DNA of 64,000 nt from Pectobacterium sp013449375 (GTDB lineage Bacteria; Pseudomonadota; Gammaproteobacteria; Enterobacterales; Enterobacteriaceae): NCBI RefSeq assembly GCF_048593165.1, contig NZ_CP184271.1, one strand, 5' to 3'. The position numbers and the translations under genes are program-made. A model generated the notes under the pieces. It saw only the letters and a list, made by a program, of their open reading frames with translations, ran no database searches and was not told the origin of the DNA. Below, in pieces: positions 47,787-57,287 of the stretch (its first letter is position 1; each line of letters starts with the position of its first letter).

Positions 47787-48260
47787 ATGAAAGGCGATAA
47801 AAAAGTCATTACACACCTGAATAAGTTATTGGGCAACGAGCTGGTAGCCATCAACCAATATTTTCTTCATGCCCGAATGTTTAAAAACTGGGGCTTAACC
47901 CGTCTTAATGATCACGAATATCATGAGTCTATTGACGAAATGAAGCACGCTGATCGCTACATTGAACGTATCCTGTTTCTTGAAGGCATTCCGAATTTAC
48001 AGGATTTGGGGAAGTTAAACATTGGTGAAGATGTTGAAGAGATTTTACGTTCAGATCTCCAACTTGAGTTGGATGGTGCAAAGAATCTGCGCGAGGCGAT
48101 TGCCTATGCTGATTCGGTGCATGACTACGTCAGCAGGGATTTAATGATAGAAATTCTTGCCGATGAAGAAGGGCACATTGACTGGCTAGAAACTGAGTTG
48201 GATTTGATTTCACGACTTGGTATACAAAACTATCTTCAAGCGCAGTTAAAAGCTGAGTAA
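47787..48260 (+). CDS. bfr: Bacterioferritin Bfr
   Basis: Bfr is a 24-subunit iron-storage shell with heme at subunit pairs. The diiron ligands Glu18, Glu51 and His54 and the heme-binding Met52 are in place (IDEMKHADRYIERI). The second ligand pair appears in ADEEGHIDW. 157 aa, ribosome-binding site GGAGGAAC. Confidence 0.97.
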   Translation: MKGDKKVITHLNKLLGNELVAINQYFLHARMFKNWGLTRLNDHEYHESIDEMKHADRYIERILFLEGIPNLQDLGKLNIGEDVEEILRSDLQLELDGAKNLREAIAYADSVHDYVSRDLMIEILADEEGHIDWLETELDLISRLGIQNYLQAQLKAE

Positions 48261-48349
48261 CATAGCGTCATAAATCGCCCTATAGCCTAACCTCGGCCGG
48301 ACTCAGACATATCGCTCCGGCCGCGTTTAAAATCATTTCATCCTGCTTG

Positions 48350-48377
48350 TTGCTTCCTCAGCCAATTTGCGTATAAT
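48350..48377 (+). promoter_or_regulatory. S10 operon promoter
   Basis: TTGCTT (48350-48355) and TATAAT (48372-48377), 16 bp apart, followed by GCGCG. About 180 bp upstream of rpsJ. Confidence 0.82.
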
Positions 48378-48384
48378 GCGCGAG

Positions 48385-48559
48385 CTTACCAAAACAAGGT
48401 AAGCCTGATTCAATCAGAATCAGGGGTTGATATTCGTTTATTGACCGAAACAATACTCCCGATATGGGGGTTATGTGCTAACGATTACACTCCCCCATCA
48501 ATCGAAATGGGTGTGAGGAGTAATTATTTACGTTTATAAATAATTGGAGCTCTGGTCTC
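48385..48559 (+). promoter_or_regulatory. S10 operon leader (ribosomal protein L4 autoregulation)
   Basis: The leader contains a set of hairpins, including the block GGGGGTTATGTGCTAACGA and ACTCCCCCATCAATCG, which matches from memory the E. coli S10 leader. In E. coli L4 uses that element for attenuation and translation control of the 11-gene operon. Confidence 0.85.
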
Positions 48560-48871
48560 ATGCAGAACCAAAGAATCCGTATCCGCCTGAAAGCGTTTGA
48601 TCATCGTTTGATTGATCAATCAACTGCGGAAATCGTCGAGACTGCTAAGCGCACTGGTGCGCAAGTACGTGGTCCGATCCCGCTGCCGACCCGCAAAGAG
48701 CGCTTTACCGTTCTGATTTCTCCGCACGTCAATAAAGATGCGCGCGATCAGTACGAAATTCGCACTCACAAGCGTCTGGTTGACATCGTTGAGCCAACCG
48801 AGAAAACCGTTGATGCTCTGATGCGTCTGGATCTGGCTGCTGGTGTAGACGTGCAGATCAGCCTGGGTTAA
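48560..48871 (+). CDS. rpsJ: 30S ribosomal protein S10
   Basis: 103 aa, [19 protein letters not shown]..., a 30S head protein that also serves as NusE in antitermination with NusB. First gene of the S10 operon, which runs rpsJ-rplC-rplD-rplW-rplB-rpsS-rplV-rpsC-rplP-rpmC-rpsQ in the standard order. Confidence 0.99.
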
Positions 48872-48903
48872 TCAGGTCATTGAGCGATTGAGAGGTTGAA
48901 ACA

Positions 48904-49533
48904 ATGATTGGTTTAGTCGGTAAAAAAGTGGGCATGACCCGTATCTTCACTGAAGATGGCGTATCTATCCCCGTAACCGTTATCGAAATTGAAGCAAACC
49001 GCGTCACTCAGGTTAAAGACCTGGCTAACGACGGTTACCGCGCTGTGCAAGTAACTACTGGTGCTAAAAAAGCAAACCGTGTTACTAAGCCAGAAGCAGG
49101 TCACTTTGCTAAAGCTGGCGTAGAAGCTGGCCGTACTCTGCGTGAATTCCGTCTGTCTGAAGGCGAAGAGTTCACTGTAGGTCAGAGCATCAGTGTCGAA
49201 ATTTTCGCGGACGTTAAAAAAGTAGACGTTACTGGTACATCTAAAGGTAAAGGTTTTGCTGGCACAGTTAAGCGCTGGAACTTCCGTACCCAAGATGCTA
49301 CCCACGGTAACTCCTTGTCCCACCGCGTTCCGGGTTCTATCGGTCAGAACCAGACTCCGGGCAAAGTGTTCAAAGGCAAGAAAATGGCAGGCCAGCTGGG
49401 TAACGAACGTGTAACTGTTCAGAGCCTGGACGTAGTGCGTGTTGACGCTGAGCGCAACCTGCTGCTGGTTAAAGGTGCTGTACCGGGAGCTACCGGTAGC
49501 GACCTGATCGTTAAACCAGCTGTGAAGGCGTGA
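48904..49533 (+). CDS. rplC: 50S ribosomal protein L3
   Basis: 209 aa, MIGLVGKKVGMTRIFTEDG at the start and the extension HGNSLSHRVPGSIGQNQTPG that reaches the peptidyl-transferase centre and holds the PrmB-methylated glutamine. An early 50S assembly protein. Confidence 0.99.
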   Translation: MIGLVGKKVGMTRIFTEDGVSIPVTVIEIEANRVTQVKDLANDGYRAVQVTTGAKKANRVTKPEAGHFAKAGVEAGRTLREFRLSEGEEFTVGQSISVEIFADVKKVDVTGTSKGKGFAGTVKRWNFRTQDATHGNSLSHRVPGSIGQNQTPGKVFKGKKMAGQLGNERVTVQSLDVVRVDAERNLLLVKGAVPGATGSDLIVKPAVKA

Positions 49534-49543
49534 GGAGATAGCA

Positions 49544-50149
49544 ATGGAATTAGTATTGAAAGACGCGCAAAGCGCGCTGACTGTTTCCGAAACTACCTTC
49601 GGTCGTGATTTCAACGAAGCGCTGGTACACCAGGTTGTTGTTGCTTATGCAGCAGGTGCCCGTCAAGGTACTCGCGCCCAGAAGACCCGTGCTGAAGTAA
49701 CTGGTTCCGGTAAAAAACCTTGGCGTCAGAAAGGCACTGGCCGTGCGCGTTCTGGTTCTATTAAGAGCCCGATCTGGCGTTCCGGTGGTGTGACCTTCGC
49801 TGCTAAGCCTCAGGACCACAGTCAGAAAGTTAACAAAAAGATGTACCGTGGCGCGCTGAAAAGCATTCTGTCCGAACTGGTACGTCAAGATCGTCTGATC
49901 GTTGTCGAGAAGTTCTCTGTAGAAGCACCAAAAACTAAGTTGCTGGCTCAGAAACTGAAAGAAATGGCACTGGAAGACGTGCTGATCATTACCGGTGAAC
50001 TGGATGAGAATCTGTTCCTGGCTGCGCGTAACCTGTACAAGGTTGACGTGCGTGATGCAGCTGCAATCGATCCAGTTAGCCTGATCGCCTTCGACAAAGT
50101 CGTTATGACTGCTGACGCAGTTAAGCAAGTTGAGGAGATGCTGGCATGA
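49544..50149 (+). CDS. rplD: 50S ribosomal protein L4
   Basis: 201 aa. The loop KKPWRQKGTGRARSGSIKSP lines the peptide exit tunnel. L4 is the feedback regulator acting on the S10 leader. Ribosome-binding site GAGGAGATAGC. Its stop overlaps the rplW start. Confidence 0.99.
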   Translation: MELVLKDAQSALTVSETTFGRDFNEALVHQVVVAYAAGARQGTRAQKTRAEVTGSGKKPWRQKGTGRARSGSIKSPIWRSGGVTFAAKPQDHSQKVNKKMYRGALKSILSELVRQDRLIVVEKFSVEAPKTKLLAQKLKEMALEDVLIITGELDENLFLAARNLYKVDVRDAAAIDPVSLIAFDKVVMTADAVKQVEEMLA

Positions 50150-50448
50150 TCCGTGAAGAACGTCTGCTGAAAGTACTGCGCGCGCCGCACGTATCTGAAA
50201 AAGCATCTACTGCGATGGAAAAAACTAACACCATCGTTCTCAAAGTTGCTAAAGACGCGACTAAAGCAGAGATCGTTGCTGCTGTCGAGAAACTGTTCGA
50301 AGTAGAAGTTAAAGACGTAAACACCCTGGTAGTTAAGGGTAAAGTTAAGCGTCACGGACAGCGTATTGGTCGTCGTAGCGACTGGAAAAAAGCTTACGTC
50401 ACCCTGAAAGAAGGCCAGAATCTGGACTTCATCGGCGGCGCTGAGTAA
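50146..50448 (+). CDS. rplW: 50S ribosomal protein L23
   Basis: 100 aa, at the tunnel exit, where it docks trigger factor and SRP. It is coupled to rplD by an ATGA overlap. The conserved KVKRHGQRIGRRSDWKKAYV end is present. Confidence 0.99.
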   Translation: MIREERLLKVLRAPHVSEKASTAMEKTNTIVLKVAKDATKAEIVAAVEKLFEVEVKDVNTLVVKGKVKRHGQRIGRRSDWKKAYVTLKEGQNLDFIGGAE

Positions 50449-50465
50449 GTCGGAGGAGAAAGACA

Positions 50466-51287
50466 ATGGCAGTTGTTAAATGTAAACCGACATCTCCGGG
50501 TCGTCGCCACGTTGTTAAAGTGGTTAACCCTGAGCTGCACAAGGGCAAACCTTATGCCCCGTTGCTGGAAAAGAACAGCAAATCCGGTGGCCGTAACAAC
50601 AATGGCCGCATCACTACCCGTCACATCGGTGGTGGTCACAAACAGCAATATCGTCTGATTGACTTTAAACGCAATAAAGATGGTATTCCTGCGGTTGTTG
50701 AGCGTCTGGAGTATGATCCGAACCGTTCCGCGAATATCGCGCTGGTTCTGTACAAAGACGGCGAACGCCGTTACATCCTGGCGCCGAAAGGCCTGAAAGC
50801 CGGCGACCAGATTCAATCTGGCGTTGATGCTGCGATTAAAGCGGGTAACACCCTGCCGATGCGTAACATCCCTGTCGGTTCAACGGTTCACAACGTAGAA
50901 ATGAAACCAGGTAAAGGCGGCCAATTGGCTCGTTCTGCTGGTGCTTACGTTCAGATCGTTGCTCGTGACGGTTCTTACGTTACCCTGCGTCTGCGTTCTG
51001 GCGAAATGCGTAAAGTCGAATCCGACTGCCGCGCTACGCTGGGCGAAGTTGGCAACGCTGAGCACATGCTGCGCGTTCTGGGTAAAGCTGGTGCTGCACG
51101 CTGGCGTGGTGTTCGTCCTACCGTTCGCGGTACGGCAATGAACCCAGTCGACCACCCACACGGTGGTGGTGAAGGTCGTAACTTTGGTAAGCACCCGGTT
51201 AGTCCGTGGGGCGTTCAGACCAAAGGTAAGAAGACCCGCAGCAACAAGCGTACTGATAAATTTATCGTACGTCGCCGTACTAAATAA
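50466..51287 (+). CDS. rplB: 50S ribosomal protein L2
   Basis: 273 aa, a core 50S protein needed for subunit joining. The conserved C-terminal segment NPVDHPHGGGEGR, with its essential histidine, is present, as is the basic tail KKTRSNKRT. Confidence 0.99.
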   Translation: MAVVKCKPTSPGRRHVVKVVNPELHKGKPYAPLLEKNSKSGGRNNNGRITTRHIGGGHKQQYRLIDFKRNKDGIPAVVERLEYDPNRSANIALVLYKDGERRYILAPKGLKAGDQIQSGVDAAIKAGNTLPMRNIPVGSTVHNVEMKPGKGGQLARSAGAYVQIVARDGSYVTLRLRSGEMRKVESDCRATLGEVGNAEHMLRVLGKAGAARWRGVRPTVRGTAMNPVDHPHGGGEGRNFGKHPVSPWGVQTKGKKTRSNKRTDKFIVRRRTK

Positions 51288-51303
51288 TCTTAGAGGATAA
51301 ACC

Positions 51304-51582
51304 ATGCCACGTTCTCTCAAGAAAGGTCCATTTATTGACCTGCACTTGCTGAAGAAGGTAGAGAAAGCGGTGGAAAGCGGTGACAAGAAGCCTTTGCGCA
51401 CTTGGTCCCGTCGTTCAACGATCTTTCCAAACATGATCGGTTTGACCATCGCTGTCCATAATGGTCGTCAGCACGTACCAGTGTTTGTTTCCGATGAAAT
51501 GGTCGGTCACAAGCTGGGTGAATTCGCGCCGACTCGTACTTATCGCGGCCATGCGGCCGATAAAAAGGCCAAGAAGCGCTAA
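51304..51582 (+). CDS. rpsS: 30S ribosomal protein S19
   Basis: 92 aa, MPRSLKKGPFIDLHLLKKVE, with the family segment GHKLGEFAPTRTYRGH. It sits in the 30S head beside S13. Confidence 0.99.
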   Translation: MPRSLKKGPFIDLHLLKKVEKAVESGDKKPLRTWSRRSTIFPNMIGLTIAVHNGRQHVPVFVSDEMVGHKLGEFAPTRTYRGHAADKKAKKR

Positions 51583-51596
51583 GGTAGGAGGAAGAG

Positions 51597-51929
51597 ATGG
51601 AAACTATCGCTAAACATCGCCACGCTCGTTCTTCTGCTCAAAAGGTTCGCCTGGTGGCAGACCTGATTCGCGGTAAGAAAGTGTCGCAAGCTCTGGAAGT
51701 TCTGACCTACACCAACAAGAAAGCTGCTGGTCTGGTTAAAAAAGTGCTGGAGTCTGCTATTGCTAACGCAGAACACAACGATGGCGCTGACATTGATGAT
51801 CTGAAAGTCGCGAAAATTTTCGTAGACGAAGGCCCAAGCATGAAGCGCATTATGCCGCGTGCTAAAGGTCGTGCGGATCGCATCCTGAAGCGTACCAGCC
51901 ACATTACTGTGGTTGTGTCCGATCGCTGA
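51597..51929 (+). CDS. rplV: 50S ribosomal protein L22
   Basis: 110 aa. The beta hairpin KRIMPRAKGRADRI reaches the exit-tunnel constriction opposite L4 and is a site of macrolide-related mutations in other bacteria. Sequence normal here. Confidence 0.99.
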   Translation: METIAKHRHARSSAQKVRLVADLIRGKKVSQALEVLTYTNKKAAGLVKKVLESAIANAEHNDGADIDDLKVAKIFVDEGPSMKRIMPRAKGRADRILKRTSHITVVVSDR

Positions 51930-51946
51930 GACTCTGGAGACTAGCA

Positions 51947-52648
51947 ATGGGTCAGAAAGTACATCCTAATGGTATTCGCCTGGGTATTGTCAAACCTTGG
52001 AACTCTACCTGGTATGCGAATACCAAAGAATTCGCTGACAACCTGGACAGCGACTTTAAAGTTCGTAAATACCTGACGAAGGAACTGGAGAAGGCTTCCG
52101 TTTCTCGTATCGTTATCGAACGTCCTGCAAAAAGCATCCGTGTGACTATTCACACTGCTCGCCCAGGTATCGTGATCGGTAAAAAAGGTGAAGATGTTGA
52201 AAAACTGCGCAAAGTCGTAGCGGATATCGCTGGCGTACCTGCACAGATCAATATCGCAGAAGTTCGTAAGCCTGAACTGGACGCAAAACTGGTTGCTGAC
52301 AGCATCACTTCTCAGCTGGAACGTCGTGTCATGTTCCGTCGTGCTATGAAGCGTGCGGTACAGAACGCCATGCGTCTGGGCGCTAAAGGTATTAAAGTTG
52401 AAGTAAGCGGCCGTCTTGGCGGCGCTGAAATCGCACGTACCGAATGGTACCGCGAAGGTCGTGTTCCGTTGCACACACTGCGTGCGGATATCGACTACAA
52501 CACCTCCGAAGCGCACACCACTTATGGTGTTATCGGTGTGAAAGTGTGGATCTTCAAAGGTGAGATCCTGGGTGGTATGGCTGCCGTTGAACAACCGGAA
52601 AAACCGGCTGCTCAACCTAAAAAGCAGCAGCGTAAAGGCCGCAAGTAA
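51947..52648 (+). CDS. rpsC: 30S ribosomal protein S3
   Basis: 233 aa with a KH domain (RPGIVIGKKGEDVEKLRKVV) at the mRNA entry channel, and a lysine-rich tail. Ribosome-binding site near GGAGACTAGC. Confidence 0.99.
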   Translation: MGQKVHPNGIRLGIVKPWNSTWYANTKEFADNLDSDFKVRKYLTKELEKASVSRIVIERPAKSIRVTIHTARPGIVIGKKGEDVEKLRKVVADIAGVPAQINIAEVRKPELDAKLVADSITSQLERRVMFRRAMKRAVQNAMRLGAKGIKVEVSGRLGGAEIARTEWYREGRVPLHTLRADIDYNTSEAHTTYGVIGVKVWIFKGEILGGMAAVEQPEKPAAQPKKQQRKGRK

Positions 52649-52660
52649 GGAGAGTCGCTG

Positions 52661-53071
52661 ATGTTACAACCAAAGCGTACAAAATTCCGTAAGGTGCACA
52701 AGGGCCGCAACCGTGGTCTGGCGCAGGGTACGGATGTTAGCTTCGGCACTTTCGGTCTGAAAGCTGTTGGCCGCGGTCGCCTGACTGCTCGTCAAATCGA
52801 AGCTGCACGTCGTGCCATGACCCGTGCTGTTAAGCGTCAAGGTAAGATCTGGATCCGTGTATTCCCGGACAAACCGATCACCGAGAAACCGCTTGAAGTT
52901 CGTATGGGTAAAGGTAAAGGTAACGTGGAATATTGGGTTGCCTTGATTCAGCCAGGTAAAGTCCTGTACGAAATGGACGGTGTGCCGGAAGAGTTAGCCC
53001 GTGAGGCATTCCAACTGGCAGCAGCGAAACTGCCTATCAAAACCACCTTTGTAACTAAGACGGTGATGTAA
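52661..53071 (+). CDS. rplP: 50S ribosomal protein L16
   Basis: 136 aa, MLQPKRTKFRKVHKGRNRGL, near the A-site tRNA and the central protuberance. The stop overlaps rpmC as TAATG. The start ATG follows AAGGAGAGTCGCTG. Confidence 0.99.
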   Translation: MLQPKRTKFRKVHKGRNRGLAQGTDVSFGTFGLKAVGRGRLTARQIEAARRAMTRAVKRQGKIWIRVFPDKPITEKPLEVRMGKGKGNVEYWVALIQPGKVLYEMDGVPEELAREAFQLAAAKLPIKTTFVTKTVM

Positions 53072-53262
53072 TGAAAGCAAATGAGCTGCGTGAAAAGAGC
53101 GTTGAAGAGCTGAACACTGAACTGCTCGGCTTACTGCGTGAGCAATTTAACCTGCGTATGCAGGCTGCCAGTGGTCAACTGCAACAGACTCACCTGGTAA
53201 AACAAGTGCGTCACAATATTGCACGTGTTAAGACTTTACTGACTGAGAAGGCGGGTGCGTAA
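53071..53262 (+). CDS. rpmC: 50S ribosomal protein L29
   Basis: 63 aa, a two-helix hairpin beside L23 at the tunnel exit (MKANELREKSVEELNTELLG). Overlaps its neighbours on both sides by one base. Confidence 0.99.
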   Translation: MKANELREKSVEELNTELLGLLREQFNLRMQAASGQLQQTHLVKQVRHNIARVKTLLTEKAGA

Positions 53263-53516
53263 TGACCGATAAAATCCGTACTCTGCAAGGTCGTGTTGTA
53301 AGTGACAAAATGGAGAAATCCATGGTTGTTGCTATCGAACGTTTTGTGAAACACCCGCTTTACGGTAAATTCATCAAGCGTACGACTAAGCTGCACGTAC
53401 ATGACGAGAACAATGAATGTGGTATCGGTGACGTGGTTGAAATCCGCGAATGCCGCCCACTGTCCAAAACTAAGTCTTGGACACTTGTTCGCGTTGTAGA
53501 GAAAGCGATTCTGTAA
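53262..53516 (+). CDS. rpsQ: 30S ribosomal protein S17
   Basis: 84 aa, OB-fold primary 16S-binding protein (TLQGRVVSDKMEKSMVVAI). Last gene of the S10 operon. Confidence 0.99.
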   Translation: MTDKIRTLQGRVVSDKMEKSMVVAIERFVKHPLYGKFIKRTTKLHVHDENNECGIGDVVEIRECRPLSKTKSWTLVRVVEKAIL

Positions 53517-53539
53517 TAAAGTAGCGCTCTTCTCTTATG

Positions 53540-53572
53540 ATAAACGGCTCTGCAAAGGGCCGTTTATTTTTT
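53540..53572 (+). terminator. Terminator at the end of the S10 operon
   Basis: ATAAACGGC TCTGCAAAGG GCCGTTTAT followed by TTTTT, 24 bp after the rpsQ stop. Confidence 0.88.
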
Positions 53573-53602
53573 CTACCCATACCAAGGAAGCGGTGTTATA
53601 AT
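53573..53602 (+). promoter_or_regulatory. spc operon promoter
   Basis: TATAAT at 53597-53602 in GGTGTTATAATGCTGCG closely resembles the E. coli spc promoter. The -35 (around CTACCC) is weak. It starts the rplN-to-rpmJ operon. Confidence 0.8.
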
Positions 53603-53679
53603 GCTGCGCCCTCAATTATGGGGTATTTAATGGCCCGAAAGGGTCCTAAAGTAGTAGTTGACATTAGCGGAGCACTAAA

Positions 53680-54051
53680 ATGATCCAAGAACAGACTATG
53701 CTGAATGTGGCCGATAATTCCGGTGCACGTCGCGTAATGTGTATCAAGGTTCTAGGTGGCTCGCACCGTCGCTACGCAGGCGTCGGCGATATCATCAAAA
53801 TTACCATCAAGGAAGCAATTCCTCGCGGTAAGGTGAAAAAAGGCGATGTTCTGAAGGCGGTAGTGGTGCGCACCAAGAAGGGTGTTCGTCGCCCGGACGG
53901 TTCTGTCATTCGCTTCGATGGCAATGCTTGCGTTATTTTAAACAATAACAGCGAACAGCCTATCGGTACGCGTATTTTTGGGCCGGTAACTCGTGAACTG
54001 CGTAATGAGAAGTTCATGAAAATTATCTCTCTGGCACCAGAAGTACTTTAA
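53680..54051 (+). CDS. rplN: 50S ribosomal protein L14
   Basis: 123 aa, [20 protein letters not shown], contacts 16S through an intersubunit bridge and is the docking site of the RsfS silencing factor. First gene of the spc operon. Confidence 0.99.
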
Positions 54052-54061
54052 GGAGCGAATC

Positions 54062-54376
54062 ATGGCAGCGAAAATCCGTCGTGATGACGAAGTTATCGTG
54101 CTAACCGGCAAAGATAAAGGTAAGCGCGGTAAAGTAAAAAATGTCCTGTCTGCTAGTAAGGTCATTGTTGAAGGTATTAACCTGGTAAAAAAACATCAGA
54201 AGCCGGTTCCGGCTCTGAATCAACCAGGCGGCATCGTTGAAAAAGAAGCTGCAATTCAAGTTTCTAACGTTGCAATCTTCAATGCGGCAACTGGTAAGGC
54301 TGACCGTGTAGGCTTTAGATTCGAAGACGGCAAAAAAGTCCGTTTCTTTAAATCTAATAGCGAAACTATCAAGTAA
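54062..54376 (+). CDS. rplX: 50S ribosomal protein L24
   Basis: 104 aa, with the KOW motif DEVIVLTGKDKGKRGKV. An initiator of 50S assembly. Confidence 0.99.
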   Translation: MAAKIRRDDEVIVLTGKDKGKRGKVKNVLSASKVIVEGINLVKKHQKPVPALNQPGGIVEKEAAIQVSNVAIFNAATGKADRVGFRFEDGKKVRFFKSNSETIK

Positions 54377-54390
54377 TTTGGAGTAGTACG

Positions 54391-54930
54391 ATGGCGAAAC
54401 TGCATGATTACTACAAAGACGAAGTAGTTAAAAAACTCATGACTGAGTTTAACTACAATTCTGTCATGCAAGTCCCTCGGGTCGAGAAGATCACCCTGAA
54501 TATGGGTGTTGGTGAAGCGATCGCTGACAAGAAACTGCTGGATAACGCAGCAGCTGATCTGGCAGCAATCTCCGGTCAAAAACCGTTGATCACCAAAGCA
54601 CGCAAATCTGTTGCAGGCTTCAAAATCCGTCAGGGCTATCCGATCGGCTGTAAAGTAACTCTGCGTGGCGAACGCATGTGGGAGTTCCTTGAGCGTCTGA
54701 TTTCCATTGCTGTACCGCGTATTCGTGACTTCCGTGGCTTGTCTGCCAAGTCATTCGATGGTCGTGGTAACTACAGCATGGGTGTGCGTGAGCAGATCAT
54801 CTTCCCGGAAATCGACTACGATAAAGTCGATCGCGTTCGTGGTTTGGACATTACCATTACCACTACTGCGAAATCCGATGATGAAGGCCGTGCGCTGTTG
54901 GCCGCCTTTAACTTCCCATTCCGCAAGTAA
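54391..54930 (+). CDS. rplE: 50S ribosomal protein L5
   Basis: 179 aa, the 5S-rRNA-binding protein of the central protuberance ([18 protein letters not shown]). In E. coli the start of this gene is the S8 repressor target for the spc operon. Confidence 0.99.
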
Positions 54931-54943
54931 GGTAGGGTTACTA

Positions 54944-55249
54944 ATGGCTAAGCAATCCATGAAAGCACGCGAAGTTGTTCGTGTGAAACTGGCTGAAAAA
55001 TACCGCGCTAAACGCGAGGAATTGAAAGCTATCATCTCTGGTGTGAACTCATCCGACGAAGATCGTTGGGATGCTGTTCTTAAGCTGCAGACTCTGCCGC
55101 GTGATTCCAGCCCGTCTCGTCAGCGTAATCGCTGCCGCCAAACTGGTCGTCCGCACGCTTTCCTGCGGAAGTTCGGGTTGAGCCGTATCAAGGTCCGTGA
55201 AGCCGCTATGCGCGGTGAAATTCCGGGTCTGAAAAAGGCTAGCTGGTAA
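54944..55249 (+). CDS. rpsN: 30S ribosomal protein S14
   Basis: 101 aa, [20 protein letters not shown], the zinc-free long form ([20 protein letters not shown] lacks the second CxxC pair). The start at 54944 follows GGTAGGGTTACTA. Confidence 0.98.
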
Positions 55250-55282
55250 TTGTCACCAATTGAATCACGGGAGTAAAGACAG

Positions 55283-55675
55283 ATGAGCATGCAAGATCCG
55301 ATCGCGGATATGCTGACCCGTATCCGTAACGGTCAAGCCGCGAACAAAGTTGCGGTCACCATGCCTTCCTCCAAGCTGAAAGTGGCAATTGCCAACGTGC
55401 TGAAGGAAGAAGGTTACATTGAAGATTTCAAAATCGAAGGCGACACTAAGCCAGTTCTGGAATTAGAACTTAAATATTTCCAGGGCAAAGCTGTGGTAGA
55501 AAGCATTCAGCGAGTAAGCCGTCCAGGTCTGCGCATCTATAAGAGAAAAGATGAGCTGCCAAAAGTTATGGCCGGTTTGGGTATCGCAGTTGTTTCTACC
55601 TCTAAAGGTGTTATGACTGATCGTGCAGCTCGCCAGGCTGGTCTTGGTGGCGAGATTATCTGCTACGTAGCTTAA
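55283..55675 (+). CDS. rpsH: 30S ribosomal protein S8
   Basis: 130 aa, a primary 16S-binding protein and, in E. coli, the translational repressor of the spc operon (SMQDPIADMLTRIRNGQ, VSTSKGVMTDRAARQ). Confidence 0.99.
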   Translation: MSMQDPIADMLTRIRNGQAANKVAVTMPSSKLKVAIANVLKEEGYIEDFKIEGDTKPVLELELKYFQGKAVVESIQRVSRPGLRIYKRKDELPKVMAGLGIAVVSTSKGVMTDRAARQAGLGGEIICYVA

Positions 55676-55687
55676 TCGGGAGGAAAA

Positions 55688-56221
55688 ATGTCTCGTGTTG
55701 CAAAAGCACCCGTCGTCATTCCTGCCGGCGTAGAGGTAAAACTCAACGGTCAGGATATTTCGATTAAGGGTAAAAACGGCGAGCTGAGTCGTAAGATCCA
55801 CGATGCTGTTGAAGTGAAACAAGCTGACAACGCTCTGACTTTCGCCCCGCGCGAAGGTTTCGTTGACGGATGGGCCCAGGCGGGTACCACTCGCGCTCTG
55901 TTGAACGCAATGGTTATCGGTGTTACCGAAGGCTTCACTAAGAAGCTGCAACTGGTTGGTGTTGGTTACCGTGCTGCTGTTAAAGGCAATGTGGTTAACC
56001 TGTCTCTTGGGTTCTCACACCCAGTAGACCACGCACTGCCGGCAGGTATTACTGCAGAATGCCCAAGCCAAACTGAAATCGTACTGAAAGGTGCTGATAA
56101 GCAGGTTATTGGTCAGGTTGCTGCGGAATTACGCGCCTACCGTCGTCCTGAGCCTTACAAAGGCAAGGGTGTCCGTTACGCCGACGAAGTCGTGCGTACC
56201 AAAGAGGCTAAGAAGAAGTAA
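55688..56221 (+). CDS. rplF: 50S ribosomal protein L6
   Basis: 177 aa with two related domains. Near the sarcin-ricin loop and essential for late 50S assembly. The C-terminal RRPEPYKGKGVRYADE signature is present. Confidence 0.99.
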   Translation: MSRVAKAPVVIPAGVEVKLNGQDISIKGKNGELSRKIHDAVEVKQADNALTFAPREGFVDGWAQAGTTRALLNAMVIGVTEGFTKKLQLVGVGYRAAVKGNVVNLSLGFSHPVDHALPAGITAECPSQTEIVLKGADKQVIGQVAAELRAYRRPEPYKGKGVRYADEVVRTKEAKKK

Positions 56222-56230
56222 GGTAACACT

Positions 56231-56584
56231 ATGGATAAGAAAGCAGCTCGTATCCGTCGTGCGACCCGCGCACGCCGCAAGCTCCAGGAACTGGGTGCGA
56301 CGCGTCTGGTGGTACATCGTACTCCACGCCATATTTATGCGCAGGTCATTGCACCGAACGGTTCTGAAGTCCTGGTAGCCGCTTCTACTGTAGAAAAAGC
56401 TATCGCTGAACAACTGAAGTCTACCGGTAACAAAGACGCAGCAAGTGCAATAGGTAAAGCTATTGCAGAGCGCGCGTTAGAAAAAGGCATCAAAGATGTC
56501 TCTTTCGACCGTTCCGGTTTCCAATATCATGGTCGAGTCCAAGCACTGGCAGATGCTGCCCGTGAAGCTGGCCTTCAGTTCTAA
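56231..56584 (+). CDS. rplR: 50S ribosomal protein L18
   Basis: 117 aa, a 5S rRNA-binding protein with a basic N-terminus (MDKKAARIRRATRARRKLQE). Confidence 0.99.
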   Translation: MDKKAARIRRATRARRKLQELGATRLVVHRTPRHIYAQVIAPNGSEVLVAASTVEKAIAEQLKSTGNKDAASAIGKAIAERALEKGIKDVSFDRSGFQYHGRVQALADAAREAGLQF

Positions 56585-56598
56585 GGTAGAGGTGTAAG

Positions 56599-57099
56599 AT
56601 GGCTCACATCGAGAAACAAGCTGGCGAACTGCAGGAAAAGCTGATCGCGGTAAATCGCGTATCTAAAACCGTTAAAGGTGGTCGTATTTTCAGCTTCACC
56701 GCACTGACTGTAGTGGGTGATGGTAACGGCCGCGTTGGTTTTGGTTACGGTAAAGCTCGCGAAGTTCCAGCAGCGATCCAGAAAGCGATGGAAAAAGCCC
56801 GTCGCAATATGATGAATGTCGCGCTGAACAACGGCACCCTGCAGCACCCAGTTAAAGGTGCTCACACGGGGTCTCGTGTGTTCATGCAGCCAGCTTCCGA
56901 AGGTACCGGTATTATTGCCGGTGGTGCAATGCGCGCCGTTTTGGAAGTTGCAGGGGTTCACAACGTATTGGCTAAAGCCTATGGTTCCACTAACCCGATT
57001 AACGTGGTTCGTGCAACGATTGATGGTTTGGCCAACATGAAGTCCCCGGAAATGGTCGCTGCCAAGCGTGGTAAATCCGTTGAAGAAATTCTGGGGTAA
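56599..57099 (+). CDS. rpsE: 30S ribosomal protein S5
   Basis: 166 aa, with the double-stranded RNA-binding fold at the N-terminus. It affects decoding fidelity and mRNA unwinding. The loop VVGDGNGRVGFGYGKA, near the site of spectinomycin-resistance changes in other bacteria, looks wild type. Confidence 0.99.
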   Translation: MAHIEKQAGELQEKLIAVNRVSKTVKGGRIFSFTALTVVGDGNGRVGFGYGKAREVPAAIQKAMEKARRNMMNVALNNGTLQHPVKGAHTGSRVFMQPASEGTGIIAGGAMRAVLEVAGVHNVLAKAYGSTNPINVVRATIDGLANMKSPEMVAAKRGKSVEEILG

Positions 57100-57104
57100 T
57101 GACC

Positions 57105-57284
57105 GTGGCAAAGACTATTAAAATCACTCAAACCCGTAGTGCAATCGGTCGTCTGCCGAAACATAAGGCGACACTGCTTGGCCTGGGTCTGCGTCGTATT
57201 GGTCATACTGTTGAACGTGAGGATACTCCTGCGGTTCGTGGTATGGTCAACGCGGTTTCCTACATGGTTAAAGTGGAGGAGTAA
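57105..57284 (+). CDS. rpmD: 50S ribosomal protein L30
   Basis: 59 aa from a GTG at 57105 (AKTIKITQTRSAIGRL), matching E. coli. An ATG at 57099, overlapping the rpsE stop, would add two residues. Confidence 0.97.
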   Translation: MAKTIKITQTRSAIGRLPKHKATLLGLGLRRIGHTVEREDTPAVRGMVNAVSYMVKVEE

Positions 57285-57287
57285 CAG